Positions 49,940 to 58,445 of a stretch of 64,000 nucleotides of DNA are shown here, in pieces. This stretch comes from an uncultured Sinobacteraceae bacterium (GTDB lineage: Bacteria > Pseudomonadota > Gammaproteobacteria > Steroidobacterales > Steroidobacteraceae): contig CALEKY010000093.1 in NCBI GenBank assembly GCA_937902995.1, forward strand, positions 124,001 to 188,000, written 5' to 3'. The number at the start of each line of letters is the position of its first letter. Positions within the stretch are counted from its first letter, which is position 1. Made by a program: the position numbers and the translations under genes. The notes under the pieces were generated by a model. That model had not been told where the DNA came from. It was given only the letters and a program-made list of their open reading frames with translations, and made no database searches.

Positions 49940-50267
49940 CTTATCAGGAGACGCGCGCCCGGGAAGTCCGTTCTTGCCCTGTACCATGGATGTCGAATCG
50001 CGAAATTGCTCGGCGGCAAGGCGTCAGCGTCGACGCCGTCAAGTTCATCTCGGAAACATTCGCGCCAAGCTCGGGATCAGCGCACGAAACATCGCTCGAG
50101 CAATGGTTCCGGACGCCGAAGTCGAGCAGGCTCAAAGCCCGTAGGCAAGTCATGGGTGCATTCGGGCTGTGACGAATCGGGCAGATCTCGCGATCGGTGC
50201 GCAACGTCGAAGACGCCGAGCGCTGGTACAAGAACGTGCTCGGCCTCGAGCACTTGTACACATTCGT
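49940..50267 (+). pseudogene. Decayed LuxR-type HTH / VOC (glyoxalase) fusion gene
   Basis: Fragments in three frames join to a LuxR-HTH sequence. These are SVLALYHG, then MSNREIARRQGVSVDAVKF, then HLGNIRAKLGISAR. Single-base losses would restore one frame. After the linker (SRLKARRQVMGAFGL) and an in-frame TGA, a VOC-domain start follows (RIGQISRSVRNVEDAERWYK to LEHLYTF), then the match ends abruptly. Such HTH-VOC fusions occur in Gammaproteobacteria as small regulators. At least three frameshifts, a nonsense change and loss of most of the VOC domain show a dead gene. The rest of 49860-50421 contains only degenerate repeats. Confidence 0.7.
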
Positions 50268-50421
50268 AAGCTCGCGATCATGGCGCAAGCGAAAGACTCG
50301 TGAACGAGAGGGAGCGCGGGGCTCTGGGCACTGGGCTCCGGAAAGAAAAAGACGCGCTGGCGCGCGCCTTCAGCGGTTAATACGTCTTGTCATGGTGCGC
50401 TCGATCGCACCCAGCGAGTCA

Positions 50422-50865
50422 CTACTCACTCCCTTCTTCTCTATCCTGCTTCTCTTCCTTCGGCTTGCGCACGAGACTCACGTGGTACTTCTCCTCCAAC
50501 GCGCGCAGCTCGTCGATGTCGAGACGCGAAATGCTCTTGATGGAGGAGGACTCCTTCATGCCGAGATCGCTCGTGCCGATTCGGTCGCGACCGAATGCGC
50601 AGAGCCGTCCGTCGCGATCGCGGTCGATGGTGGCCATCTTCCACGAGCCCTCGAGGCCCATCAGAGGCATCGTGAGCTCGACGAGATAGGCATTGTTCGA
50701 GCCTGGCCCGAACAGGACGATCTTGTCGCGATCGAGCGCCTGATAATGATTGATCTGACTGATGAAGATACAGGTGTCGCCGCGCTTCTTTTCCGGTGCG
50801 GCCTGCGCTGCCTGCGCAACGCCAAAGACCGCCAGCAAGGACAATCCCAAGAGCAAGTTTTTCAT
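50422..50865 (-). CDS. DUF6491-like small secreted protein
   Basis: The 147-residue protein has a signal peptide (LLLGLSLLAVFGVAQAAQAA). It has a single small domain with a central beta sheet (GDTCIFISQINHYQALDRDK, WKMATIDRDRDGRLCAFGRD). The two Cys residues may pair. The C-terminus is a long charged helix (LRALEEKYHVSLVRKPKEEK). This matches the DUF6491 type found in Gammaproteobacteria; the role is unknown. ATG at 50865 begins the signal peptide. It stands alone, upstream of the cysteine-cluster gene. Confidence 0.75.
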   Translation of the reverse strand: MKNLLLGLSLLAVFGVAQAAQAAPEKKRGDTCIFISQINHYQALDRDKIVLFGPGSNNAYLVELTMPLMGLEGSWKMATIDRDRDGRLCAFGRDRIGTSDLGMKESSSIKSISRLDIDELRALEEKYHVSLVRKPKEEKQDREEGSE

Positions 50866-50930
50866 GACACATCCCTCATCCCTTCGTCGCAAAGACTACT
50901 GCGATGAGGATGAATGCGTCCTTAAGGGAT

Positions 50931-51653
50931 TCAAGCCGGCGAATCAGGGCGGTCCATGAATTCGGGTTCGACCGTCCTGCCGGGGAGCTGGGGAAACGGC
51001 GGCAGTTTGGCTTCGAAACGTGCGCGCGTGCCCTCGGGGTCCGCAAGGGCAGCGGCCAGCGCGGCATTGAGCTCGTAGACCGCAGCATCGTAGCCGGCTT
51101 CCGCGAGCGCTGCCGCAAATGCGTCGACGTGCGCGCTGCCGCTCTGATACACGAGCGGTGCGAATTCCGGGTCGATGTCGTCGTTGTCCGGTTCGCGAAA
51201 CGCCTGCTCGCAGCCCGCGGCGTCGGTGGCGTGATAGTTACGGCAGGTCTGCGGACGCGCCTCGTAGATGGAACAACGGCCGAATCTCAGGAAGGGGCAC
51301 TTGAGCGTGTGGCGCAAGCGGGCCTCATCGTCCAAACCGGCGAGCGTCGCGCTGTTCGTCCGAATCTCGGCTGCGATACGTGCGCGGGTTTCATCGTCGA
51401 GCGCGGCCATGACCTCGAGGATCCGAAACACTTCGGCGGCGCGCACATCGACCGTGAAATAGCAGCACCAATAACAGCCGTTCTTGCACGCGAGCGTCGA
51501 CGCGTCCCCTGCGGCGGCCAGCCGTTCGTCGTGGCGGCGTTGTGAGCGAACGAGCGCAGCGATGGGGCCGCCATGTTTCAGATCGGCACGAGCCTGCTCC
51601 AATTCGTCGCGCACGATCGAATCGATCAAGTGCTCGTCGATCTCGATTTCCAT
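50931..51653 (-). CDS. YkgJ-type cysteine cluster protein
   Basis: The 240-residue protein has the YkgJ/Fli-type zinc or iron-sulfur cluster motif: CKNGCYWCC in the first half and CPFLRFGRCSIYEARPQTCR then YHATDAAGC in the second, giving the CxxxCxxCC and C-x6-8-C spacing. The family is proposed to bind a Zn ion or an Fe-S cluster and is often near tRNA or lipid modification genes, but no function is proven. It starts 13 bases after the end of the carboxyltransferase gene on the same strand, so transcription is probably shared. Confidence 0.85.
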   Translation of the reverse strand: MEIEIDEHLIDSIVRDELEQARADLKHGGPIAALVRSQRRHDERLAAAGDASTLACKNGCYWCCYFTVDVRAAEVFRILEVMAALDDETRARIAAEIRTNSATLAGLDDEARLRHTLKCPFLRFGRCSIYEARPQTCRNYHATDAAGCEQAFREPDNDDIDPEFAPLVYQSGSAHVDAFAAALAEAGYDAAVYELNAALAAALADPEGTRARFEAKLPPFPQLPGRTVEPEFMDRPDSPA

Positions 51654-51666
51654 GGGCGAGCCCGGC

Positions 51667-53229
51667 TTACGGACGCATGCCGAACTTGGACGGGCCGGGC
51701 TCGCGCAACTTGGCCGCCAGCCACGCGAACTCGCAGATCAACGGGCGCGTGTCGCGCGGGTCGATGATTTCCTCGATCTGGAAATCCTCGGCGCTACGGA
51801 ACGGCGAGCGAAGCTTTTCGAGGCGCGCTTTGATCTCCGCGATCTTTGCGGCCGGATCGGGTGCGGCATCGATCTCGGCGCGATAAGCGGCCTCGATACC
51901 GCCTGCGAGCGGCAACGATCCCCACGCGGCGGATAGCCACGCATAGCGCACGGCATAGCGCCCGGTTGGGCGGTGCGCACCGCCTGCGACGCCGAACGAA
52001 TTGCGGACGATGATGCTGCACCAGGGCACCGTGGTTTGTTCGATCGCGGCCATCGCGCGCACTCCGTGCCGTATCGTGCCGGCGCGCTCGGCTTCCAAAC
52101 CGACGGAGAAGCCGAGGCAATCGGCCAGGTAGACGATGGGCAGATGGAACGTTTGGGCCAGATCTACGAACCGGATGATTTTCTGGCATGCCGCGGCGGT
52201 CCAGGTGCCTCCTTGGTAGAAGGGATCGCTTGCCATGAGCGCGACGGGCCAGCCGTCGAAGCGCGCAAAGCCGGTGATGATCGATCTGCCGAACATCTGG
52301 CCCATTTCGAAAAAGCTGCCGCGGTCGACGATCGCTTCGATGATCGTGCGCATCTTGTACACGCTGTGGCGTTCGCGCGGCACGATGGAGAACAGCGCTT
52401 CTTCGCGCCGGTTCGGATCGTCGCCGATCGGCTTTCGTGCTGCGCACTCGTACACGGAGGAGGGCAAATAGGAGAGAAAGCGGCGCGCCGCTGCAAATGC
52501 TTCCTCCTCGGTATCCACGGCGTGATCGACGGCTCCGGCGCTCAATTGAATCTCATAGCCGCCGAGCTCCTGTTGCGTGAGCGTCTCGCCGAGTCCGGCG
52601 ACGACCGGCGGACCGGCGACGAACAGTGCGGATTTGTCGCGGACCATGACGGAGTAGTGGCTGGCTGCGAGACGTGCGGCACCTAGCCCTGCGACGGGCC
52701 CGAGACCGAGTGCGACGACGGGCACGGTCGCCATGTTCTCGAACATCAGATCGAGGGACATCGCCGGCGTGTGACCGCCGGGCAGATGCGTGCGACCCGT
52801 CGTTTCGATGACGCGTACCGAACCGCCGCCGCCCGAGCCTTCGATGATTCGGATGATCGGCAAGCGCAGCTCGTTCGCCATCTGTTCGGGATAACGGCTC
52901 TTCGATGGAATCGTCGCTTCGTTGGAACCGCCGCGCACGGTGAAATCGTCGCCGGTGACGACGACAGGGCGTCCGTCGATTCGGGCGCGGCCCATGACCA
53001 CATTGCTCGGCGTGACGCCGATCAAGTTGCCTTGTTCGTCGTACTGGCCTTTTCCGGCCAGAGCGCCGATCTCATGAAACGAACCGGGATCGACGAGCTT
53101 GTCGATCCGCTCGCGCACGGTGTATCGGCCTTTGCTGTGTTGTCGGTCGATTTTGTCCTGACCGCCCAGCTTGCGGGCCTCGGCCATACGCCGTTCGAGC
53201 TCTTCGCGCTCCGGTGTCCAATCGCTCAC
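51667..53229 (-). CDS. Acyl-CoA carboxylase carboxyltransferase (beta) subunit
   Basis: The 520-residue protein is a biotin-dependent carboxyltransferase of the propionyl/methylcrotonyl-CoA class. The N-domain has RERIDKLVDPGSFHEIGALA and GRARIDGRPVVVTGDDFTVR; the C-domain has IITGFARFDGWPVALMASDP and VYLADCLGFSVG. It carboxylates an acyl-CoA with carboxybiotin supplied by a separate alpha subunit. No biotin carboxylase or BCCP gene is in the window, so the partner must be elsewhere. The GTG at 53229 was preferred over an upstream ATG because the family begins with SDWTPEREELERRM-like sequence. The next gene is a small YciI-type protein, divergent. Confidence 0.9.
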   Translation of the reverse strand: MSDWTPEREELERRMAEARKLGGQDKIDRQHSKGRYTVRERIDKLVDPGSFHEIGALAGKGQYDEQGNLIGVTPSNVVMGRARIDGRPVVVTGDDFTVRGGSNEATIPSKSRYPEQMANELRLPIIRIIEGSGGGGSVRVIETTGRTHLPGGHTPAMSLDLMFENMATVPVVALGLGPVAGLGAARLAASHYSVMVRDKSALFVAGPPVVAGLGETLTQQELGGYEIQLSAGAVDHAVDTEEEAFAAARRFLSYLPSSVYECAARKPIGDDPNRREEALFSIVPRERHSVYKMRTIIEAIVDRGSFFEMGQMFGRSIITGFARFDGWPVALMASDPFYQGGTWTAAACQKIIRFVDLAQTFHLPIVYLADCLGFSVGLEAERAGTIRHGVRAMAAIEQTTVPWCSIIVRNSFGVAGGAHRPTGRYAVRYAWLSAAWGSLPLAGGIEAAYRAEIDAAPDPAAKIAEIKARLEKLRSPFRSAEDFQIEEIIDPRDTRPLICEFAWLAAKLREPGPSKFGMRP

Positions 53230-53320
53230 GATCCAGACTCTAGGTAAGGCATGAAAACAATGGTCAATGGTCCGTGCGCGATGGAGAATGGTCAATGCCA
53301 TCTCTCAGTGGAGCGTTTTC

Positions 53321-53668
53321 GTGTTGTACTCGATTTTGATCTATGTCGATGAGGACAAAGTCGCTGAGATGACGCCCGAGGAGGAAGATGCGCACATCGC
53401 GCAGCACCTGAAAGTACACGACCGACTGCGGCCGCAGGGCAAGCTCGGTCCGGTCGTCCGGCTGGAGCCGACGAGCACCGCCAAGCGTCTGCACACCGAT
53501 CGCGAGCTCCGCGTGCTCGATGGGCCGTTCGCAGAGACGAAGGAACAGCTGCTCGGCTTCTACATCGTCGATTGCGAAACGGAGGAAGAGGCGCTCTCGA
53601 TCGCCCGATCGCTTCCGAGTATCGGAACGATTTTCGAAGTTCGGCCCGTGAAACGAATCTTCAACTAG
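53321..53668 (+). CDS. YciI family (DGPF-type) protein
   Basis: The 115-residue protein matches the YCII-related fold: YSILIYVDEDKVAEMTPEEE, ARD-like strands, and the hallmark VLDGPFAETKEQLLGFYIVD. Many such proteins are paired with sigma-factor-like regulators of the ECF41/DGPF type, but no sigma factor is next to it. GTG at 53321 with GGAG 8 bases upstream was chosen over a longer frame beginning at 53267, since the fold starts at LYSIL. Confidence 0.8.
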   Translation: MLYSILIYVDEDKVAEMTPEEEDAHIAQHLKVHDRLRPQGKLGPVVRLEPTSTAKRLHTDRELRVLDGPFAETKEQLLGFYIVDCETEEEALSIARSLPSIGTIFEVRPVKRIFN

Positions 53669-53781
53669 TCGTGGCGGTGGGTAGTGAGTGGTGAGTGGTA
53701 GCGCGCCCGATCTCCAGTCTTCGGTGTAGCCTGCGGAGCGGCGGCGGGCCACAGGCGACGGCTGGAGCGCGGGGCGCGATG

Positions 53782-53812
53782 CCTTCAGTCTTCAGCCTTC
53801 AGTCTTCAGTCC
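53782..53812 (-). repeat. CTGAAGR heptamer tract at the end of yceI
   Basis: CCTTCAGTCTTCAGCCTTCA followed by GTCTTCAGTCC is a 7-base periodic tract; on the coding strand of YceI it reads CTGAAG and supplies the last residues (GLKTEG) and the stop at 53792-53794. Confidence 0.9.
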
Positions 53813-54496
53813 ACCATTCGCGTCGCCGCTCCACGCCGGTCCCGAGAATTCCGTTTCGACGATCACTTCGACTTCATCGCTCACGCCCATCTTCGTGCCG
53901 GCGGGAGGAATGCCGTTCGAAATGCCGAAGTCCGAGCGCTTGAATGTGCCGCGAGCCGAGAAACCGACGCGTGCATTCGGATCGAACGGATGTCCGGCCC
54001 AACCGCCATTCAGTGTGGCTTCGAGGACGACCGGATGCGTAACGCCGTGGAGAGTCAGATCGCCGGTGATGCGCACGGCGTACGGACCGACGGGTTCGAC
54101 CGTCGTCGAGCGATATGTGATGTCCGGGAACTGTGCCGCGTCCAACCATTGCGCTCCGAGCAGCTCTTCGAGGAAGCCCTCAGGCGGACCGTCCAGATCC
54201 AGGGATTTCGGGTCGACGGTGACGTTCACGCTCGAGGCAGCCAGATTCCGGGGATCCAGCTGCAGTTGCGCATCGAACGTCTTGAATCGCGCGGTGTACT
54301 TGGAGAAGCCGAGATGATCGACGCGGAACAACAAGCTCGCGTGGGACCGATCGAGCGTGTAGGCACCTGCCGGTAGGTCGCTCGGCACGGTCGATTCCGA
54401 GGTGTTCGGTGCCGAGGGCGCTGCTTCGGCAGCGTGTTCCTGTTTGGAGCACGCAGTTATTGCAAGGACCGACAGAACGAGTAGCAGTGCTTTCAT
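53792..54496 (-). CDS. YceI family lipoprotein
   Basis: The 234-residue protein has a lipoprotein signal (LLLVLSVLAITAC, lipid Cys16) and a YceI lipocalin-like barrel. LDRSHASLLFRVDHLGFSKY, TVDPKSLDLDGP, FPDITYRSTTVEP and DLTLHGVTHPVVLEATLNG are typical. YceI proteins bind isoprenoid-type lipids in the periplasm. The last seven residues (GGLKTEG) are encoded by the heptamer repeat array, so the natural C-terminus appears to have been altered by repeat insertion. Confidence 0.92.
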   Translation of the reverse strand: MKALLLVLSVLAITACSKQEHAAEAAPSAPNTSESTVPSDLPAGAYTLDRSHASLLFRVDHLGFSKYTARFKTFDAQLQLDPRNLAASSVNVTVDPKSLDLDGPPEGFLEELLGAQWLDAAQFPDITYRSTTVEPVGPYAVRITGDLTLHGVTHPVVLEATLNGGWAGHPFDPNARVGFSARGTFKRSDFGISNGIPPAGTKMGVSDEVEVIVETEFSGPAWSGDANGGLKTEG

Positions 54497-54731
54497 CGAG
54501 CTCTCCCGAGAATGATCGAAATCGTCTCAAAGACGCGCGAGCTGATTGGAATCCGACACCCAAGTTAGGCTGTAGACCGTAGGCTGTAGCAAACGCCGCG
54601 TGATCGATGCTCTAGCCTCGATGCTCGCGGCTCCCCCACATCCACTCACCACTCACGATTCACGAGCCGCGAATCACGAGCAGGAAGGGTATCCTTTACA
54701 CCTTTTCCCAACTACGCGGAGCAGATTCCCG
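54497..54731. other. Intergenic repeats between yceI and the AIM24 gene
   Basis: Within 235 bases lie a GGCTGTAGACCGTAGGCTGTAG tract (about 54569-54591) and a CACTCACCACTCACGATTCACG tract (about 54648-54680). Both are 7-base periodic and degenerate. The AIM24 start at 54732 has no strong ribosome binding site. Confidence 0.6.
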
Positions 54732-55526
54732 ATGGCGATGGATGTAGTCGATTACGAAATCTTCGGCGACGACATGCAATATGTGGAGATCGAGCTCGAT
54801 CCCGGCGAAGCAGCGGTCGGCGAAGCGGGTGCGATGATGATGATGCAAGACGGTATCGAGATGGATACCGTCTTCGGCGACGGCTCGTCGCAGCAGGGCG
54901 GTTTGTTCGGCAAGCTGCTCGGTGCCGGCAAACGGTTGCTGACCGGCGAGTCGCTGTTCACGACGATTTTCCACAACGAGTCGAAGAGCAAGCGGCGCGT
55001 CGCCTTCGCGGCGCCGTATCCCGGCAAGATCATCGCCGTGGATCTCAAAGAGGTCGGCGGCACGCTCATTTGTCAGAAGGACAGTTTCCTGTGCGCGGCG
55101 CGCGGCGTGTCGCTCGGTATCGCGTTCAATCGGAAGCTCGGTGCCGGCCTGTTCGGCGGCGAAGGCTTCATCATGCAGAAGCTGGAGGGCGACGGTCTCG
55201 TCTTCGTGCATGCCGGCGGCACGTTGATGTCGCGAGATCTGCAGCCGGGTGAGCGCGTGCGCGTCGACACGGGTTGCATCGTGGCGTTCCAACCGAGCGT
55301 CGACTTCGACATTCAATACGTCGGCAAGCTGAAGAGCGCGCTGTTCTCGGGCGAAGGTTTGTTCTTTGCGACATTGACCGGCCCCGGCCGGATTTGGCTG
55401 CAGTCGTTGCCGTTCTCGCGCCTGGCCAACCGCATCATCGCATCTGCACCTGCCGTGGGCGGACGGCGGCAAGGCGAAGGCTCAGTGCTCGGCGCATTTG
55501 GCGATTTGCTGGACGGCGACAACTAA
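54732..55526 (+). CDS. AIM24 family protein (TIGR00266)
   Basis: The 264-residue protein has the AIM24 double-jelly-roll pattern: VDYEIFGDDMQYVEIELDPG, an acidic Gly-rich loop DGIEMDTVFGDGSS, SLFTTIFHNESKSKRRVAFA, and GEGFIMQKLEGDGLVFVHAG. These proteins are conserved from bacteria to mitochondria with no agreed activity. The AIM24 gene is followed 71 bases later, on the same strand, by a membrane M48 protease, suggesting a quality-control pair. ATG at 54732 fits the family start MDVVDYEI. Confidence 0.88.
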   Translation: MAMDVVDYEIFGDDMQYVEIELDPGEAAVGEAGAMMMMQDGIEMDTVFGDGSSQQGGLFGKLLGAGKRLLTGESLFTTIFHNESKSKRRVAFAAPYPGKIIAVDLKEVGGTLICQKDSFLCAARGVSLGIAFNRKLGAGLFGGEGFIMQKLEGDGLVFVHAGGTLMSRDLQPGERVRVDTGCIVAFQPSVDFDIQYVGKLKSALFSGEGLFFATLTGPGRIWLQSLPFSRLANRIIASAPAVGGRRQGEGSVLGAFGDLLDGDN

Positions 55527-55597
55527 AACCTATCTCAAAGCTACTGCGCGCCCGCAGGAACCCCGCGAGCCGCGCGGTCGCGTCTTTACGGTACTCC

Positions 55598-56686
55598 ATG
55601 CACGACATCCAGGGTTCGGGCCGGCTGTTCGGAGGATCGTCGGGCGCCACGGGCGAGGACGTGCGTTTCTCGCTTGCAGAGTCGCTCACTGTCAGCGGGC
55701 GCGATCGGATCCACACGGTTCCGGTCGGCACGCTTGAGATTCGCGAGGTGAGCAACGTCGCGCTCGGTCTCGAGCTTTCCTGGAACAGCGGCGACACCAT
55801 CTACGCCTTGCAGATCTTCGATGCCGAAACGCTCGCGGCCGTGCGATCTCATCTCGGCACGCTGCCGCAGATGCAGGCGTTGCAGAAGCGACAGCGTCGA
55901 GCCGGTATCGGTCGAGCGCTCGGTTGGACGGCGCTCATCGTTTTCCTGTTGCTGCCTTTGCTCTTGATCCTGCTATTCGTGTGGCAGGCCGATCGTATTG
56001 CTGCAGCCGCGGCGTCGCGCGTGCCGATCGAGCAGGAAGTGCGCTTCGGTGAGCAAGCTTTCGAAGGAATGCGCGGGTCCTTGCAGATCGTCGAGGAAGG
56101 GCCTGCGTATGAGGCAGTAAGAACGCTCGGCGAGCGGCTCACTTCCGGTTCGAAATACCGTTATCGATTCCTGGTTGCCAAGGACGACACGGTGAACGCA
56201 TTCGCGGTGCCCGGCGGCATCATCGTCGTGCACACGGGATTGATCGCCGCGACGCGTCGGCCCGAGGAATTGGCGGGCGTGCTGGCGCACGAAGTGCAGC
56301 ACGTCGAGCAGCGTCACAGCCTCCAGGCAATGATCAAGAACCTCGGACTGCGAGGCTTGTGGGCGCTCGTTTCCGGCGATTTGGGCGGTGGGCTCATCGG
56401 ACGCGCTGCCGTCGAGCTGACGAGCTTGAGCTTCTCGCGCGCTGCCGAAGCGCAAGCCGACGAGAAGGGCTTCGACCTGCTGTTGGATGCGGGTATCGAT
56501 CCGCGCGGCATGGCGGACTTCTTCGCGATCCTCGGTGAGCGCGATCGCAGCGTCTCGCCGCCGCCGTTCATGTCCACGCATCCGGCGAGCGCTGCGCGCG
56601 AGGCCGCGCTACGAGCGCGCTTGGCTGCGATCGAAGGCCGGACGTTCGCGCCGCTCGAGCTCGGACCGTGGCCGCCGACGTTCTAA
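55598..56686 (+). CDS. Membrane M48 family metalloprotease
   Basis: The 362-residue protein has an N-terminal beta-rich domain (1-90; LAESLTVSGRDRIHTVPVGT). A strong transmembrane segment (TALIVFLLLPLLLILLFVW, 111-129) follows, then an M48 zinc peptidase. The catalytic site is HEVQH (231-235) within AGVLAHEVQHVEQRH, and the third ligand is in EAQADEKGF. The N-terminal domain resembles the DUF7092-like module of some M48 peptidases. The enzyme would face the periplasm or cytoplasm according to topology, which I cannot settle. ATG at 55598 fits the domain start. A CTGAAG tract begins immediately after the TAA. Confidence 0.88.
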   Translation: MHDIQGSGRLFGGSSGATGEDVRFSLAESLTVSGRDRIHTVPVGTLEIREVSNVALGLELSWNSGDTIYALQIFDAETLAAVRSHLGTLPQMQALQKRQRRAGIGRALGWTALIVFLLLPLLLILLFVWQADRIAAAAASRVPIEQEVRFGEQAFEGMRGSLQIVEEGPAYEAVRTLGERLTSGSKYRYRFLVAKDDTVNAFAVPGGIIVVHTGLIAATRRPEELAGVLAHEVQHVEQRHSLQAMIKNLGLRGLWALVSGDLGGGLIGRAAVELTSLSFSRAAEAQADEKGFDLLLDAGIDPRGMADFFAILGERDRSVSPPPFMSTHPASAAREAALRARLAAIEGRTFAPLELGPWPPTF

Positions 56687-56689
56687 CGG

Positions 56690-56717
56690 CTGAAGACTGA
56701 AGGCTGAAGGCCGAAGG
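56690..56717 (+). repeat. CTGAAGR heptamer tract after the M48 gene
   Basis: GGCTGAAGACTGAAGGCTGA followed by AGGCCGAAGG begins 3 bases after the stop of the M48 gene and has a 7-base period on the coding strand. Confidence 0.9.
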
Positions 56718-56760
56718 TGGAGGCACGCTCGCGCGTGCTGACCCGGGCCCAGCGCCCCAA

Positions 56761-57483
56761 TCAAGCGAGGTTGTGATAGACCTTCTGGACGTCGTCGTCC
56801 TGCTCGAGCTTGTCGATCAACTGCAGCACTTCCGTCGCTTGCTCTTCGGGTAGCTCCGTCGGGCTCAAGCAGATGTACTCGTGCTCGGCGGAAATCGGCG
56901 TGATGTTGCGGTCTTCCAGCGCCTTCTGCACCTGGCCGAAGTTCTCGAATTCGCAACGGATGACGAGCTGCGGCTCGCCTTTCTCGCCCGTGCTCTCGCC
57001 CATTTCTTCGAGGCCGTGGTCGATGAGATAGAGCTCGAGATCGTCCTGATCGATGCCTTCGGGCTTGAGCCGGAACACGCCCATCTTCTTGAACATGAAG
57101 CTCACGCTGTTGGTCGTGCCGAGATTGCCGCCGTACTTGGAAAAGATGCTGCGGACGCTGGCCACCGTGCGGGTTGGATTGTCGGTCGCGCATTCGACGA
57201 GGACCGCAATGCCGTGCGGCGCGTAGCCTTCGTAGATGACCTCGGTGTAGTCCGCCGCCTCCTTGCCCGAGGCGCGCCGAATCGCCGCCTCGACCTTGTC
57301 TTTCGGCATATTCACCGAACGCGCGTTCTGGATGACACGCCGCAGATGGGGATTCGATTTCGGGTCGGGGCCGCCTTTGCGGACGGCGATCGTGATGTCT
57401 TTACCGATGCGCGCGAACTGCTTCGCCATTCGGTCCCAGCGCGCGAACATCGTGGCCTTGCGGGTTTCGAAAATGCGACCCAT
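56761..57483 (-). CDS. YebC/PmpR family regulatory protein
   Basis: The 240-residue protein has the YebC order: N-terminal helical bundle (KGGPDPKSNPHLRRVIQNAR, NMPKDKVEAAIRRASG), then DYTEVIYEGYAPHGIAVLVE and SVRSIFSKYGGNLGTTNSVS. A C-terminal acidic domain ends QDDDVQKVYHNLA. The N-terminus MGRIFETRKATMFARWDRMA belongs to the branch with a longer lead helix rather than the classic AGHSKWANI type. YebC proteins act as translation or transcription factors for difficult proline tracts and quorum-sensing genes. ATG at 57483 matches this branch. Confidence 0.9.
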   Translation of the reverse strand: MGRIFETRKATMFARWDRMAKQFARIGKDITIAVRKGGPDPKSNPHLRRVIQNARSVNMPKDKVEAAIRRASGKEAADYTEVIYEGYAPHGIAVLVECATDNPTRTVASVRSIFSKYGGNLGTTNSVSFMFKKMGVFRLKPEGIDQDDLELYLIDHGLEEMGESTGEKGEPQLVIRCEFENFGQVQKALEDRNITPISAEHEYICLSPTELPEEQATEVLQLIDKLEQDDDVQKVYHNLA

Positions 57484-57638
57484 GGGTTGATCCAGTGCTG
57501 AGATTCGGGCGGGCAATTATGCCTCAGACCGCCAAGAGTGGGCTCAGGGCACTGGGCTCTGGTTAGAACGAAGCGCGCAGCTCGAAGATTTCGCCTCCTC
57601 TTTGCGGGAGGAAATCATGATGGGGAAGCTCATCTTCC

Positions 57639-58445
57639 TCATTTGGCCAGCCTCCGCTCCACCAGCCATATCGCTACCACGACGCTCGCGACGGCGTAGA
57701 TGACGAGCACGAAGGTGTGAAGCGGAATGTTGTCGAGCGGAGTGCCGACGACGAGGCCGCGGGTGAGTTGCGTCGCGTGGACGAGGGGGAAGATCTGGGC
57801 AATGTAGTGGACGATCTTGGGGAGCTGCTCGGCCGGAAAGAACACGCCGGAGATCAGCATCATCGGCATGAGCAGCAGGCTGAAGTAGTACGTGAACACG
57901 TCGTAGGATTTCGCGAGCGCCGTCACGATCAATGCAAGCCCGCCGAATGCGAGACCGACGAGCAGCAAGACGGGCAAGACCCAGAGCGCGGCAAACGACT
58001 CCACCAAGCCGAGCAGCGCCATGACGAGCAGAATCGCGATGCCGGACAGCATCGCTTTCGACGCCGCCCACACCCACTCGCCGATGACGACATCCGCGAC
58101 CGTCATGGGGGCCTGCAAAATCGCTTCCCACGTCCGTTGCATTTTCAGTCGCGTGAATGCGGACCACAGTCCTTCGAACGACGCGGAGTTCATCACGCTG
58201 TAGCAGAGCATTCCCGAGCCCAGAAAGGCCATGTAGCTCAAGCCGCCGATCGACGGCAGCAAGCTGCCCAAGCCGAAGCCGAGGCCGACGAGCCAGATCA
58301 ACGGGTCGGCCAAATGGCCGACGAGTGCCGAGCCGATGAGCTTGCGCCACACCAGGTAGTTGCGCCGCACGACGTGCACGAAGCGCCACCGATTCGCGGT
58401 CGGTGCGTGGTCGCTCAATGCGGCAGTCAAGGTCGCTTCAGTCAC
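57639..58445 (-). CDS. ABC-2 type exporter permease
   Basis: The 268-residue protein has six hydrophobic helices and the NodJ/DrrB-like ABC-2 pattern, beginning RRNYLVWRKLIGSALVGHLA and including VSFMNSA-like and LISGVFFPAEQLPKIVHYIA segments. It forms the membrane part of a two-gene exporter with the ATPase upstream; the genes overlap by 8 bases. NodIJ-type exporters handle lipooligosaccharides or antibiotics; the substrate here is unknown. Confidence 0.9.
   Translation of the reverse strand: MTEATLTAALSDHAPTANRWRFVHVVRRNYLVWRKLIGSALVGHLADPLIWLVGLGFGLGSLLPSIGGLSYMAFLGSGMLCYSVMNSASFEGLWSAFTRLKMQRTWEAILQAPMTVADVVIGEWVWAASKAMLSGIAILLVMALLGLVESFAALWVLPVLLLVGLAFGGLALIVTALAKSYDVFTYYFSLLLMPMMLISGVFFPAEQLPKIVHYIAQIFPLVHATQLTRGLVVGTPLDNIPLHTFVLVIYAVASVVVAIWLVERRLAK

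Noticed and set aside
50197..50907. 236-codon open frame starting with a VOC-like N-terminus
   Set aside because: Only the first 24 codons are VOC-like; the rest is antisense to the DUF6491 gene. The start belongs to the decayed HTH-VOC gene.
57590..57640. Further copy of the dispersed hairpin element
   Set aside because: A GCCTCCTC...GGGAGG hairpin is present, but the GAAGCGTGCCGGTGAGGGG tail does not follow, so similarity is probably chance.
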